From the NCBI GenBank assembly GCA_009801015.1, contig VHZZ01000370.1:203459-243914 (forward strand): a DNA stretch of 40,456 bases. The letters run 5' to 3'. Below, piece after piece: positions 10,781 through 20,630 of this stretch. The translations under genes and the position numbers were made by a program. The DNA is from Silene noctiflora. Its lineage: Eukaryota; Streptophyta; Magnoliopsida; Caryophyllales; Caryophyllaceae. The stretch's first letter is position 1, and every line of letters starts with the position of its first letter. The notes beneath the pieces are model-generated. The model saw only the letters and a list, made by a program, of their open reading frames with translations. It did not search any database and was not told the origin of the DNA.

Positions 10781-12412
10781 TCCGTCCTTTTCATTATTAT
10801 TAGGAGTGGTGAACAACAAGTACATATACTACTATTAAGCAAATACTAAATATAACAAGTAAATTTTAAAAGAAAAAAAAAATAGTTTCTCTAACATGTG
10901 CATGGAAATGTTAGACATGTAAAATACACATGTTAGTTGTTACTAAGTTAAAGCAAGATACTTGAAAGGAAAGTTGAAAAATAAAGTATAAAACCACTTT
11001 TTAAATTTTTCAATGAGATATAATTAATTATCTATTTCAGTTTGTTTTCCGAAAAATTAATGTGATATTTGCTCATGAGTCTTGGACCTCAAGGATTATG
11101 TTGATCTCAATATTATTGTAGGTCTACTTTCAAAAGGTGTCGTTCCGTTACTTTTATTATGTTTATTTGATAATTGTTTGTTAGCCTCATTTAATTTCTC
11201 AAAGTTTCATCTAATTTTCTCATGAGAAGTCTTCATTAATTACTCACTAAAAACGAAATATATCAGTAGTGTATGAGAAAAATATGTTGGACATAAACTC
11301 TTTTAAGAAGTTTGTTTAATCTCTGATATGGTAAGCATGTGCTTAATATTAAGTTTGAAAATCGAAGGAAGATCGATTGACCAAATGGTGTAAGAAGCCA
11401 ACAAAAAAAAAGTGGAATGAATGACAGCCAAAATGGTGATGATAAAAGTGAAGCCACCACCAGTAGCTAAAACAAGCTGGACAATAGTTAGTTTAATCTT
11501 GTAACCGCGTAGTTTTGCGAGAAACACGCCTTTGACAATTGACACCAATGTTTCCGTTAATCACCCCATTTTGGCCCAACCATAAAGTTAACAGCTTTTA
11601 CTCCGTATATAGTACTACTACTCCGTATGTGCGGATGTGGACCCAGAAATATGTTTTTATACACAACAGAGCCGCCATCACCATTATTATTACCTTAATC
11701 ACATGGGTAACTGACCGTAACTCCGTAAGTCTCCCATAGGATGGGTTAGTTTCGTATCAAATTATAAGACGGTGTTTTGAGATCACTTTATTGTTAAATG
11801 TCACCACTTTTCGAAAAAACATATACTGTAAACATTATCTCGAATGCTATAGAATAGTCTCAAAATCCCTTTTTTATTATTTCGTACGAAAATGATCCGT
11901 CTGAAACAAGAATTTACATAAAGAGATGGTCACACACCCGTACAGACATACTCGTGTGTCATTTTTCCAAAAATTATTGTTTACGTTGCTTCTTCACTTT
12001 TAATGAATTTTAAACCTGATAAATTTTTTTAAAACTTTTAATTTCTTGTCTAATTTACTTTATTCATTAATAATATTCCCCTATTGAATTTTTTTGCCCA
12101 CTAAACATCTTATTGAGTCTGTCACTAAAGAGGCCGGTTGAATGATAGTGACAAGGATTATCTAGTGTTATTGCACTCCAAACCCATTATCAAAACATAG
12201 TGTACCTTTACAACAAAGTAAAATTGGAGCCTAATAAAAATTCATAAAAAAAAAAACAAATAAACAAGATAAAGCCATGAATATTTAAAACTAAAAATAA
12301 AGGCTCAAAAATCTTCATCCGCCAATCTTTCATTCTCAACACACGTCACAGTTCACAACTTCACACTACATTATCATTACCACCATTATTGTCCATAAGT
12401 AAAGCAAACTTC

Positions 12413-12420
12413 TATATAAA
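12413..12420 (+). promoter_or_regulatory. TATA box of the DUF761 gene
   Basis: The word tatataaa lies about 170 bases before the ATG at 12585, in a C/A-rich upstream stretch. The distance suits a plant TATA box with a 5' leader of roughly 130-140 bases. Position and word are the only evidence. Confidence 0.65.
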
Positions 12421-12477
12421 CAAACCATCCCAAAAGAAAAAAGCACATTTCCCCTCCTCAATTTTCGACCTCAATTG

Positions 12478-12575
12478 CTAAATATCGTCGACAAATTAAT
12501 ACCCTACTAACCCAATTCCCATCTACATAACATAACCCAACTATCAAAAATTACTAAATATCGTCGACAAATTAA
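12478..12575 (+). repeat. 22-bp perfect direct repeat in the 5' leader of the DUF761 gene
   Basis: The sequence beginning ctaaatatcgtcgacaaatt occurs exactly at 12478-12499 and again at 12554-12575, 76 bases apart, both between the TATA box and the start codon. The second copy ends 9 bases before the ATG. The core tcgtcgac contains a GTCGAC palindrome. This may be a tandem duplication footprint or a repeated regulatory element. Confidence 0.85.
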
Positions 12576-12584
12576 ATACATAGA

Positions 12585-14465
12585 ATGGACCAAAATGATG
12601 ATGAACCACCCCCATTCTGGCTACAAACAACAACAACCTTCAACCACCTAAACCACCACCGTCACCGCCGCCGCAGCCACCGAAACCCCGCCTCCGTATT
12701 CCTCAACACAGGCGTCCTCGTTACATTCCTCCTCGTCGCGGCAATCCTGTTCATGTTCATACTTGTCCCTTACGTATTATCCCTTGCGCGTCAAGTATTC
12801 AATCCGAGTTTAGTCAAATCTAGTTGGAGTTCTCTCAACATTGTTCTTGTACTCTTTGCTATACTTTGTGGGTTTCTTAGTAGACGGGAAGATGACCAAA
12901 ATACCCCTGTCAACACTCCAACAAAAGAGAAATCTGGTTTGTATGGTGATCAGGATCGGGTCGGGTTTACGGGTTTGAGAAGGAATAGTAGCTCGTACCC
13001 GGATCTTAGACAGGAAAGTAGTAAATGGAGGTTTTATGATGATACTGATGTTGAGATTCTTCATTTTAGACGATCTGATAGCGGGTTTAGTCAACCTAGA
13101 TCGTTTAAAAAAAGCGATGAAAGCGATGATGGAAATAATTTTGTCCAGATTAAGAATGTTGAGGTGAATGATGTTGTAGATGAATCTAAAAACGATTCAC
13201 CATCTCCTTCTGTTGTTGATGAAGATGAAAATGTAGACCAAGATGATGAATTAGTCGAAATTATTTCGACTAATGTCGAAGAAATTGTTAATGATGAAAT
13301 TGTTATTAATCAAATTGAAGACGAATCAAGTAGTAAGAATGTTCAAGTGGGTAGTTCTGATAGTGTTGACGAGGTTAAAATTGAATTGTCTCAAGATTCG
13401 CAGCCAAGTCAAACACCACCAGAGTCACCCTTGATGAAATTATTCCCTCCCCCGTCTCCTACGTCGTATTTTTGGCCATCACTGTCTCCTCCACCGCCAC
13501 CACCACCTCCTCCTCCGCGAACTAAGCGGGTGCATTCGACAATTTTGCCAATGAAGGAGGCTAATCAAACATTTGAAACAATTGGGTATGGGAGGTACAA
13601 GTGGAACAACAATACCAATACCAATAGTAATACCAAGTCAAATGCTGAACTACCACCACAGTCGTCGACATCGACGCCTAAGCCGAGATCAAAGCCGGTT
13701 GTCGTAGCGCATTATTCGGAAAATAAGCAACAAAGTAGTGAAAGAAAGAAAGGCGGTGTTGCTGTGACTAAGGATTTTTTCACATCATTTTATAATCAAT
13801 CAAAGAGGAAAAGAAAGCATAAAAGAAGAAGTTACGAAAATCTTGAGGAATTCATTGAACCAGCACCTAAAGTGTCAATTCACAGATCAAAATCGACACC
13901 CGAATTCCCACCTCCGTCTCCTCCACCACCACCACCACCGCCTCCGCCACCGCCACTACAACCGCAACATTCCGTATTCAATACCCTTTTCTCCAAAAAG
14001 GGTAAAACCAAAAAGAAAGTACATTCCATTTCAACCAATTCTACCCCACCAACACCCCCACCTCCACCAAAAAAACAGGTTAAAAAAACAGTCAGTAAAA
14101 ACATTGCAGTACAGGGTGATGAATCCCCTTTAAGACCGATACCGACACCGCCTCCGCCACCACCGTTTAAGCTGAAACCATGGCAGTTTGTAATGCAAGG
14201 GGATTATGTAAAGCTTGAGAGTAATAATAATAGTCCAAGAAGTGGGTATTCAGCATCAGAAGATGAAAGCAGCATTTCACCTGGTACTGTCAAAAAGAGT
14301 GAAATACCCAAATCACCCTTGTTTTGTCCTCCAAGTCCTGATGTTAATACCAAAGCTGATGATTTTATTGCCATGTTTAGAGCTAAATTGACCCTTGAGA
14401 AATCAGATTCAGTCAATCTTAAGCACGGGAATGCCGGTCCGTCTCGATTCAATCCCGAAAGTTAG
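12585..14465 (+). CDS. Proline-rich membrane-anchored protein with DUF4408 and DUF761
   Basis: A single exon encodes 626 aa. The N-terminus carries His/Arg-rich sequence, then two hydrophobic segments (about residues 39-68 and 83-98), as in DUF4408 proteins. Next come an acidic Asp/Glu-rich middle, several polyproline runs (about residues 303-313, 448-459 and 523-528), basic KRKRKHKRR-like patches, and the DUF761 signature near the C-terminus (DDFIAMFRAKLTLEK). Plant databases often label this architecture 'hydroxyproline-rich glycoprotein family protein', but there is no secretion signal of the extensin kind and no SPPPP-Tyr repeats. The function of the family is not established; some DUF761 proteins are stress or pathogen responsive (family knowledge). 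The start was chosen because it is the first ATG after the TATA box and leader and it precedes the membrane segments. Codon use in the proline runs mixes CCA, CCG, CCT and CCC, so they are not simple trinucleotide slippage. Confidence 0.9.
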   Translation: MDQNDDEPPPFWLQTTTTFNHLNHHRHRRRSHRNPASVFLNTGVLVTFLLVAAILFMFILVPYVLSLARQVFNPSLVKSSWSSLNIVLVLFAILCGFLSRREDDQNTPVNTPTKEKSGLYGDQDRVGFTGLRRNSSSYPDLRQESSKWRFYDDTDVEILHFRRSDSGFSQPRSFKKSDESDDGNNFVQIKNVEVNDVVDESKNDSPSPSVVDEDENVDQDDELVEIISTNVEEIVNDEIVINQIEDESSSKNVQVGSSDSVDEVKIELSQDSQPSQTPPESPLMKLFPPPSPTSYFWPSLSPPPPPPPPPPRTKRVHSTILPMKEANQTFETIGYGRYKWNNNTNTNSNTKSNAELPPQSSTSTPKPRSKPVVVAHYSENKQQSSERKKGGVAVTKDFFTSFYNQSKRKRKHKRRSYENLEEFIEPAPKVSIHRSKSTPEFPPPSPPPPPPPPPPPPLQPQHSVFNTLFSKKGKTKKKVHSISTNSTPPTPPPPPKKQVKKTVSKNIAVQGDESPLRPIPTPPPPPPFKLKPWQFVMQGDYVKLESNNNSPRSGYSASEDESSISPGTVKKSEIPKSPLFCPPSPDVNTKADDFIAMFRAKLTLEKSDSVNLKHGNAGPSRFNPES

Positions 14466-16033
14466 TGGTGTTTCTTTTGGTTAATCTTGGTTTGCATCTA
14501 GATTGTATACAGTACTTTGCATCAAACTATACATTCGTTAATTCTTTAGCATAAATTCTTGTTTAAGACGAAAATATCCGTTTTAATGGTAAAACGGATC
14601 CAAATATAGAGGCGTTTTTTGGGTGTGAATTAAATAGTGCAGATGTTGTGGATATACTGTAATACCCTGCATACATTTACATAGGTTGAATGTACCCATT
14701 ACACAATCAATCTTATTAAGTGTGTAATCAGAGTTGGTATTTTTAGACGGTCTGATACAAGAATTTGCGATTTTTATCCTCCTTTCTCTTTGGTTCTAGT
14801 TTGGTTTTGCTCTCATATGTTTAGTTGAAATGATTTAAACCGGGTTTGGACCAGACACGGACCAAACTTAGACGTGAATATTCGCTTAGTTTATGGGTTT
14901 AATGGATGGGCGGTTCGTGAACAACTCTAATTGACTTGTCAACAGTTGTATTGAAGGCTTTGGTAGCTGTTAAAATGAGAGTGTATAAAACATGAGGAAA
15001 TGTGGATTCTTACAAGTAGATAGCATGTGGCACTTTCAAATGAATTGTTTACTTTTGATAATTGGTTTGATGTGTCATATTCACACACAACTATCTAACT
15101 GGCAGTTGATATTTGATCTAATTGATTGATTGAGAGCCTTTAGTTATGCAAAAGGCACATCTACTGATCTACCTAACCTACTTCAGACTTGCGGATTACG
15201 AATAATGAATATTATTCTTGCTTGTCACGTCTTATATCCGTTTTAAATGATGTTAGTAAGGAAAGGGGCTGTGAGATTGAGATGGACCATCATCCATTTC
15301 TATTCTGTAGCTAATCCACAAAAATTCATTTGAGGCTCGATTAGTATTTTCAGTTAGTTCGCTTCTGCAGTAAAAGGTCGTTACAAACCAATCTACGAGT
15401 GGTGGGGAAGTAGGATAGGTAATCCAATGTAGACAGTAGGCCAAACTTAAGTGTTAATCTGATACACAGCAATGCCTTGGACATAAGAACAAGAACACAT
15501 CGTCCCTACTCCCTACGCGTCTACAGTTTTTCGAGTCAGGAAAATTCATCCTCTTCAAAACTGTTAGATCTGTAGACAACATCGGTACAGACCATGTCAA
15601 GAACAGTAGAGTGTGTACAAATGCAATGGTCAGACACGTTACGATACATGAAAGTATGAAACTTCTTCCCTAAGAAGATAGCATTAGCATCCACCACAAA
15701 CTAATCCGAAAACGGAAAATCGACCTCTGAAGTTACTACTTTTGTTTCTTGCTTTTCTCCTGTATATCATGCTCAATGCGTTGCGTTGCTTCAAAGTCAT
15801 ATATACTGTGACTCTGTGAGTAATGTAGGAAAATGTAACCACGACAAAAAGAATGAGCAAAACATGTTTATTAAACAAATTCTTGAATAAGACGGTCTTA
15901 CACTATGTCACGGTCCTTTTCTAGACATAACAGCAAAAGTCAAACGCACAAATCTGGCTAATAGTGCTGATGATGATATCATAGCTGGAATAAGTATAAA
16001 TATATCCACTCGGTTCCGAATTATTTGTCTAGC
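14466..16033. other. Intergenic 3' of the DUF761 gene
   Basis: The 3' UTR of the DUF761 gene should occupy the first few hundred bases. Copies of the 'agacggtct / ttaagacgaaaat' module occur near 14566, 14745 and 15890. Minus-strand open frames at 15253-15444 and 15684-15878 encode short peptides without recognisable motifs and are treated as chance. Nothing else was recognised. Confidence 0.5.
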
Positions 16034-16367
16034 TTATTTTAACAATGCGGGACACTCACATATGAGCAAATCATAAATAAGAGCTCCTAATAAGCTAAAT
16101 GAGCTCCGTCTATTGTGTCATGTTAATTAGATATGTCTTAGGCCATGTTCTTTTGGACTGAAACTGTCTGAACTGAACTTATTAGAGCTAAAGTGAATTG
16201 AACTAAATATAGCTGAATTGACCTGAAATGAGCTGAAATTAAGTCTAAAAGAACACGGCCTTATTTTACCAATGCAGGATACTCACATAGAACAAATCAC
16301 ATATAAGAGCTCCTAATGAGCTAAATGAACTCCGTTTACTGTGTCGTGTCAATTCGAGGTGTCACCG
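16034..16367. repeat. 107-bp direct duplication with a MITE exactly between the copies
   Basis: Copy 1 (16034-16140) and copy 2 (16261 to about 16367) share ttattttaacaatgc/ttattttaccaatgc, the block around gagctcctaataagctaaat, and gagctccgt..tgtgtc. They are roughly 80 percent alike by eye. The 120 bases between them are precisely the Tourist-like MITE at 16141-16260. Confidence 0.85.
16141..16260. mobile_element. Tourist/PIF-Harbinger-type MITE, 120 bp
   Basis: Terminal inverted repeats GGCCATGTTCTTTTGGACT (left) and, on the opposite strand, GGCCGTGTTCTTTTAGACTT (right). The element is flanked on both sides by TTA (16138-16140 and 16261-16263), the 3-bp target duplication typical of PIF/Harbinger elements. 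The interior is a run of 'aactgaa/gctgaa' words without an open frame. The boundaries are clear. Confidence 0.85.
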
Positions 16368-16875
16368 ACTCACCGTATGACTTGCTGGTCTAGGACCTTG
16401 AATTTGAGTGATGGTATCAAATTGGGATGGGCTAACTTTTTCTATGCTTTTAATCGACCCGTTTCCAAACTAAACACTCATGAAAAAGTTACCCGTGTCC
16501 ATTATAGCGGGCCTATTTTGATTGTTCAAATCCGTCCATTAAAATAGGAAGGCCTACTTCCGGGATTGTGGACTCAAAGTTGTAAAAAAAACGGTTGTTA
16601 ACCTAAATAAAATTACTACTACCAAGAATAATGTATTTATGAACTTTTTTGTCTTGATTTCGTTTTGCTCAAGTTTCCGTAAAAAAAATAGATATAAAGT
16701 TGTTATATAGATAAAAATAGGAAAATAACTTTTTTTGGGCCAAGCGGGCGTCCCCATGGACACTTCTCTTAGTCCATACCCGCCTATTAATTTTAACGGA
16801 CCTGTTTTTTAGTATATTGTTACGCCCAAACCGGCTAAAATAGTTGGCTAAGTAGGGCCAAATAGGCTATTGTTG
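16368..16875. other. Intergenic, nothing recognised
   Basis: AT-rich sequence with short open frames on both strands that show no motif. It lies between the MITE-split duplication and the LINE remnant, whose 5' border is uncertain and may reach into this stretch. Confidence 0.4.
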
Positions 16876-17651
16876 TGGATCATGATTCAAGTATTTGGAC
16901 AAACTTCAGGAAGCTGGATTATTAACTGGAGTTACTATTTGGACAAACTTTAGGAAGCTGATTTCCGTCTGGTTCGCTTCATGGCAACTTTGTCGTGTAT
17001 TTGGGCGATGCGAAATAATGTTCTCTTTCAGGGAAGTATTGTTCACTCGGTTTGGTTACTCAACTTGTGGTCGCAAACTGTCAATATTGCTGACCAGGCG
17101 ATAAGTCAGGGTATAAGGGAGAAGGAGCAGAGGGATGAGCTTTCGGTGGGAAAAGAGGATGAAAGACGTATGGAGATTCGTGGGAGTAAACCTATTGACA
17201 TCATGGGATACCCTAATATGTGTGTTCGTTTGTGTATTATGGTGGATGCGGGATGGGAAGGGCTTGATAATACATCTATTTGATGGATTGTTCTCACGGA
17301 AACTGGGACCAGTTGGTTGCAAATAGTATGGGCATTCGAGCTGAATCAGCTTTACAGGCTGAAGCTTTTGGTCTAAGGCAGGTCTTAAGTTTGACAAGGA
17401 GTCGAGGATACCAACACCTGGAGATTTCTTCTGATTGTCTACAACTGGTCTGTTTTATTGCAGGGGTGGAGACGACACATTATCTTGTTAAAGGCCTTCT
17501 TGAGGACATGCGTCTGTTTTTCCCGTTTTTTCATTGCCTGTCTTTTAGTTATTTACCTAGATCTTTTAATACTGTTGCCCATACACTCGCTTGTCAGTCT
17601 ATGGCTAGATAGGACACCTTTTATTTACGGCTGCAAAAAAAAAAAAAAAAA
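16876..17651 (+). pseudogene. Decayed non-LTR retrotransposon tail: RNase H domain and poly(A)
   Basis: A remnant of the 3' end of a plant LINE. One frame (16981-17283) has an IWAMRNNVLFQ motif like the zinc-knuckle/linker part of LINE reverse transcriptases, then the first RNase H aspartate (MVDAGWEG). The second part continues in another frame (17280-17612) with AESALQAEAFGLRQ, the ISSDCLQLV strand and SFNTVAHTLACQ, the conserved order of the RVT_3 RNase H domain. The jump between frames near 17280 is an inactivating frameshift. An 18-base A run (17634-17651) follows 20 bases after the last stop, as at a LINE 3' end. A 26-bp direct repeat (16893 and 16937, period 44) marks the degraded left part. 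No full reverse transcriptase is present. Target-site duplications were not found. Confidence 0.75.
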
Positions 17652-17918
17652 ATATGATAATAATAGTACGAACTTTTTGCTATTATTACCTAGACACTTA
17701 CCCTTTTCATATGACAACTATTTGAATTCATTTTACTATTAAAATGAATTTTGTCATCTTGTTAATTTGCGCAACTTCGTTCTTTGTTCTTCTTCTTCTC
17801 ACTACTTTCGAGTTTCGTCTACCTATATATATGCAAGACCAATATTAACCATATTTTCACTACTCACCATTAATCAAGGCAAATAAATTTCACATAAATT
17901 TCATCTTGAAATTTTATA

Positions 17919-18107
17919 GATGAAACCAGTGGCGAAGCTAGGATTTGAGTTTAGGGGGGGTGAAAATTTTTAGGGGGGGCGGATGGTTAATAAGAGAAGA
18001 GACACTCGGAATAAATTCGAAAAATTTAACTAAAAATTTCGAAAAACTCAATCGTCGGGGGGGCGGCCGCCCCTGCTAGCCCCCCTAGCTCCACCACTGG
18101 ATGAAAC
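17919..18107. mobile_element. hAT-type MITE with 8-bp target duplication
   Basis: The element spans 17927-18099 (173 bp) with inverted ends cagtggcgaagctag and, on the other strand, cagtggtggagctag. Both sides carry the identical 8-mer gatgaaac (17919-17926 and 18100-18107), the 8-bp target duplication characteristic of hAT transposons; CAGTGG ends are also usual for that superfamily. The interior contains unusually G/C-rich runs, including ggggggg tracts and gcggccgc at about 18063. No coding capacity. Confidence 0.88.
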
Positions 18108-19755
18108 TATATTGAATATAAATATGTTAATGACATCTTAGATTTATGTATTATTGCAAAAGACCTACTATTTTTATATGCATCATGAGCTAGCTAATCA
18201 TGTAAGGGAATATATATTGTCAATATGTTATGTCTCCCACTAATTTAATGATAGATATAAGATGAAAAATCATAATTAAATAACTCCATCCCCCATCATG
18301 TGAGAGGTTTCTCAATAACGCTATATCTCTAAATTTTTTGTGTATAAACATACTTTGCATTAGACAATTAGTATTCCTTAAGTAGGAGATATATGTCTTA
18401 ATAATAAAAGTCAACTATTATCCCACATAGGAGGCATATATGATAAATTTTTTGTTTTTCCAATATTTCTACTTTAATCTTATTACCCCTAAATTTAAAA
18501 CGGATATATGCGCTGAATTCACATTAGAGAAGATATGGGTATTTGTGGAAGTGGATCGATTTATTAATGAGGCACTTAAATAGTCAGGTTTATCTTAAAC
18601 CAACGTGTGACCAACTCAACTCTGCATGTCATCATATATTAGCACACGTGATTCATCCCTTAGTAAAAGCATGGTATTGGTATATATAGTATCCCCTAAT
18701 TGTTTTAATTTCTGCCATCTTTTTGTAAGATTAATTCATGTCACAATTGACATTTAAAAATTGAATCAAATTAAAATACTCCAACAATAAGCGTGTATTA
18801 TAGTAAGTCTCTCTTAAGATGATAATATAGTCAAATATGCTCTCACTTTGTATGTATAGGACAAATCTTTTGCTAGTCTACACACGTCCTCATTTTATCT
18901 CATATTCTCATCTCATCTATCATACTTGACCTGTTTTCAATTTAAGACGGATATAACCGTCTTAAGACAATGATTTGTGAAAATGTTATTTCTACAAGTG
19001 AAATCGAATATATTTATATGTAAGTAGGTTTATATATATCTATTATTTTTGAGTTTTATTAATATTTCTAAATTACACATTAATTTTTGAAGGTTTAAAA
19101 CTTAAAACTCAAATCTAACAAATTTTACATATATTATTTTTGTGTTACATTGTGATCTATTTAAAATTAATATTTATGTAAATGAAGCTAAAAAACTTTA
19201 CATCAACGAAAATAAACTACTCAACAAAGCACAAGGATAATGACGAAGATTGAAAATATAAAATCAGTCGTACTACCACCTTGCTTGAAGGTAGAAGAGG
19301 GGTAATGAATAGTAGAGTATGCACGGAGTAATATGGTCTTTTTTCTATGTTTGGTATAAGGTATAAGGGTAACTACCCTTGTAATTTATTACCCTCACGA
19401 AAGGTAATACATTGCCCCCCACCTCCCTGGATAATGATCAATGTGGTAAAAGGTTATCTCAGTAATCATTATCCTTATATCCCAAACCTATCATCCGGGA
19501 ACTCATTACCAAGTAATTAACTTCCCTAATAATTATCTCCCTTAAATTATTACATCTATTCTAGGCAAGCAGATATAGTCTACTAATATGCGAAGCCATT
19601 ATTACTGTTCTGGATAACAGTTGGTCTCCCTTAACACGGGCCATTTTGGTCTTTTCTGTAAAGACGAAATTTTGAGAACATTTTACAGTTAAATTACCAT
19701 AAGCCGGTAAAATTAGCCGAACCATTGTGGCTACATTTGTGTCTAATTAAACAAA

Positions 19756-19957
19756 TACTCTCTCCATTCAAATCCAACTTTTTCTTATTCCTTTTCGGTC
19801 CATTTAAATCCAACCTTCCCCTTTTCTTTTTATGATATTATTCCGTTATACTAACTACTATTTTGATCAACCAACATTTACTTATAATACTATTTTGTTC
19901 TACTTTTAAACTTGCGTAGAAAGTAAAAGGGAAGTTTGGATTTGAATGGTGGAAGTA
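19756..19957. mobile_element. Stowaway-like MITE, about 198 bp
   Basis: Left end TA|ctctctccattcaaatcc and right end, on the reverse strand, TA|cttccaccattcaaatcc form terminal inverted repeats next to TA dinucleotides at 19756-19757 and 19956-19957. TA target sites and CTCYCTCC-type ends are typical of Stowaway (Tc1/mariner) MITEs. Non-coding. Confidence 0.75.
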
Positions 19958-20224
19958 ATAGTTACCGAGTTTCACGATTCTACCCTTCACTTTACTTGAC
20001 CGTTGGCCCATCTATGCAGTAACTTTTCAATACAGAATACAAAATTTCAATCTTCACTTTTCAAATTATCAGGGGCAATCTCGTCATTCCACATACGTAA
20101 CTTACTTATTTCACCAAATAAATACAGTTAATACCCGCAGTAATTATGTCTGAAATAAATAATTAGTCAAAATAATTTCACTCTAATGTCGTCTCCAAGC
20201 ATCTAATCTCACCAATTAAAACTC

Positions 20225-20248
20225 TAATTTAATTTAATTTAATTTAAT
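20225..20248. repeat. (AATTT)n microsatellite upstream of myosin
   Basis: About four to five AATTT units in a row, about 380 bases before the myosin start codon and probably just outside the transcript. Confidence 0.85.
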
Positions 20249-20584
20249 CCCTAAATCCCTAAATAAGATAACATAAACACACAAACTTTGCTTTCATTTT
20301 AATTTTATTTTCATTTTTTTGCAAGAGAGAAAAGAAAAAGAAAAAGAAAAATCAGAAATTATTTCAAAAGTTGAATTTTTATTCAAATTTGCAAAAAAGG
20401 GCATACAAATATATCACCATAATCGTATATTACAAAGTTTAAACTTCAAAGTTCATAACTTTTTCCATCAAATAATTCTGGGCAGTTTTTATTTTGTGCT
20501 GATCTGCAAATTTCAGTAAATTAAGCTAATTTGGTTGAAATTGTAGTTGATTAAAGAAGTAATCTTTGGTGGGTTTTGGATTGA

Positions 20585-20593
20585 ATGAGTTGA
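20585..20593 (+). promoter_or_regulatory. Minimal upstream ORF (ATG AGT TGA) in the myosin leader
   Basis: A two-codon open frame with its own stop lies 37 bases before the myosin ATG, within the likely 5' UTR. It is the only upstream ATG I found between about 20280 and the start codon. Such short frames can reduce reinitiation, but an effect here is only inferred and depends on the true transcription start. Confidence 0.4.
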
Positions 20594-20630
20594 AGATTGG
20601 AAAAAAAGATTGATTCTTTGATTATCTCAA

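Larger units (their letters stand above)
8720..12584. other. Intergenic, between divergent tetraspanin and DUF761 genes
   Basis: No gene is supported across 3.9 kb. It contains the tetraspanin upstream region (T-rich tracts at 8741-8755 and 8860-8870; a TATATA on the minus strand near 9030 is a possible but unproven TATA box). Also present are a Mutator-like MITE at about 9733-9935, four exact copies of the 9-mer TACTCCGTA/TACGGAGTA (10296, 10520, 11599, 11619), and the DUF761 promoter. Open frames at 10361-10639 (+) and 11263-11548 (-) encode hydrophobic, low-complexity peptides with no motif I recognise; I do not call them genes. Confidence 0.5.
18108..20280. other. Intergenic desert upstream of the myosin gene
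   Basis: No gene is supported. It holds an aagacggatataaccgtctt dyad at about 18943, an acggagta word at 19323, a stretch from about 19350 to 19560 rich in 'taattacc' words that looks like an unclassified repeat, a Stowaway-like MITE at 19758-19955, and a (TTTAA)n microsatellite near 20225-20248. The myosin promoter should lie in the last several hundred bases; I saw no clear TATA box. Confidence 0.5.

Noticed and set aside
11263..11548. Hydrophobic minus-strand open frames as a small membrane protein gene
   Set aside because: Two overlapping frames are both hydrophobic simply because the DNA is T-rich on that strand. No motif, no splice-joined partner and no family likeness.
13880..14104. 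Glycine-rich minus-strand frame opposite the polyproline runs
   Set aside because: It is the antisense shadow of CCN proline codons in the DUF761 gene.
17280..17612. RNase H-like frame as a functional host gene
   Set aside because: The first catalytic aspartate lies in a different frame, and the poly(A) tail directly after it marks a retroelement end.
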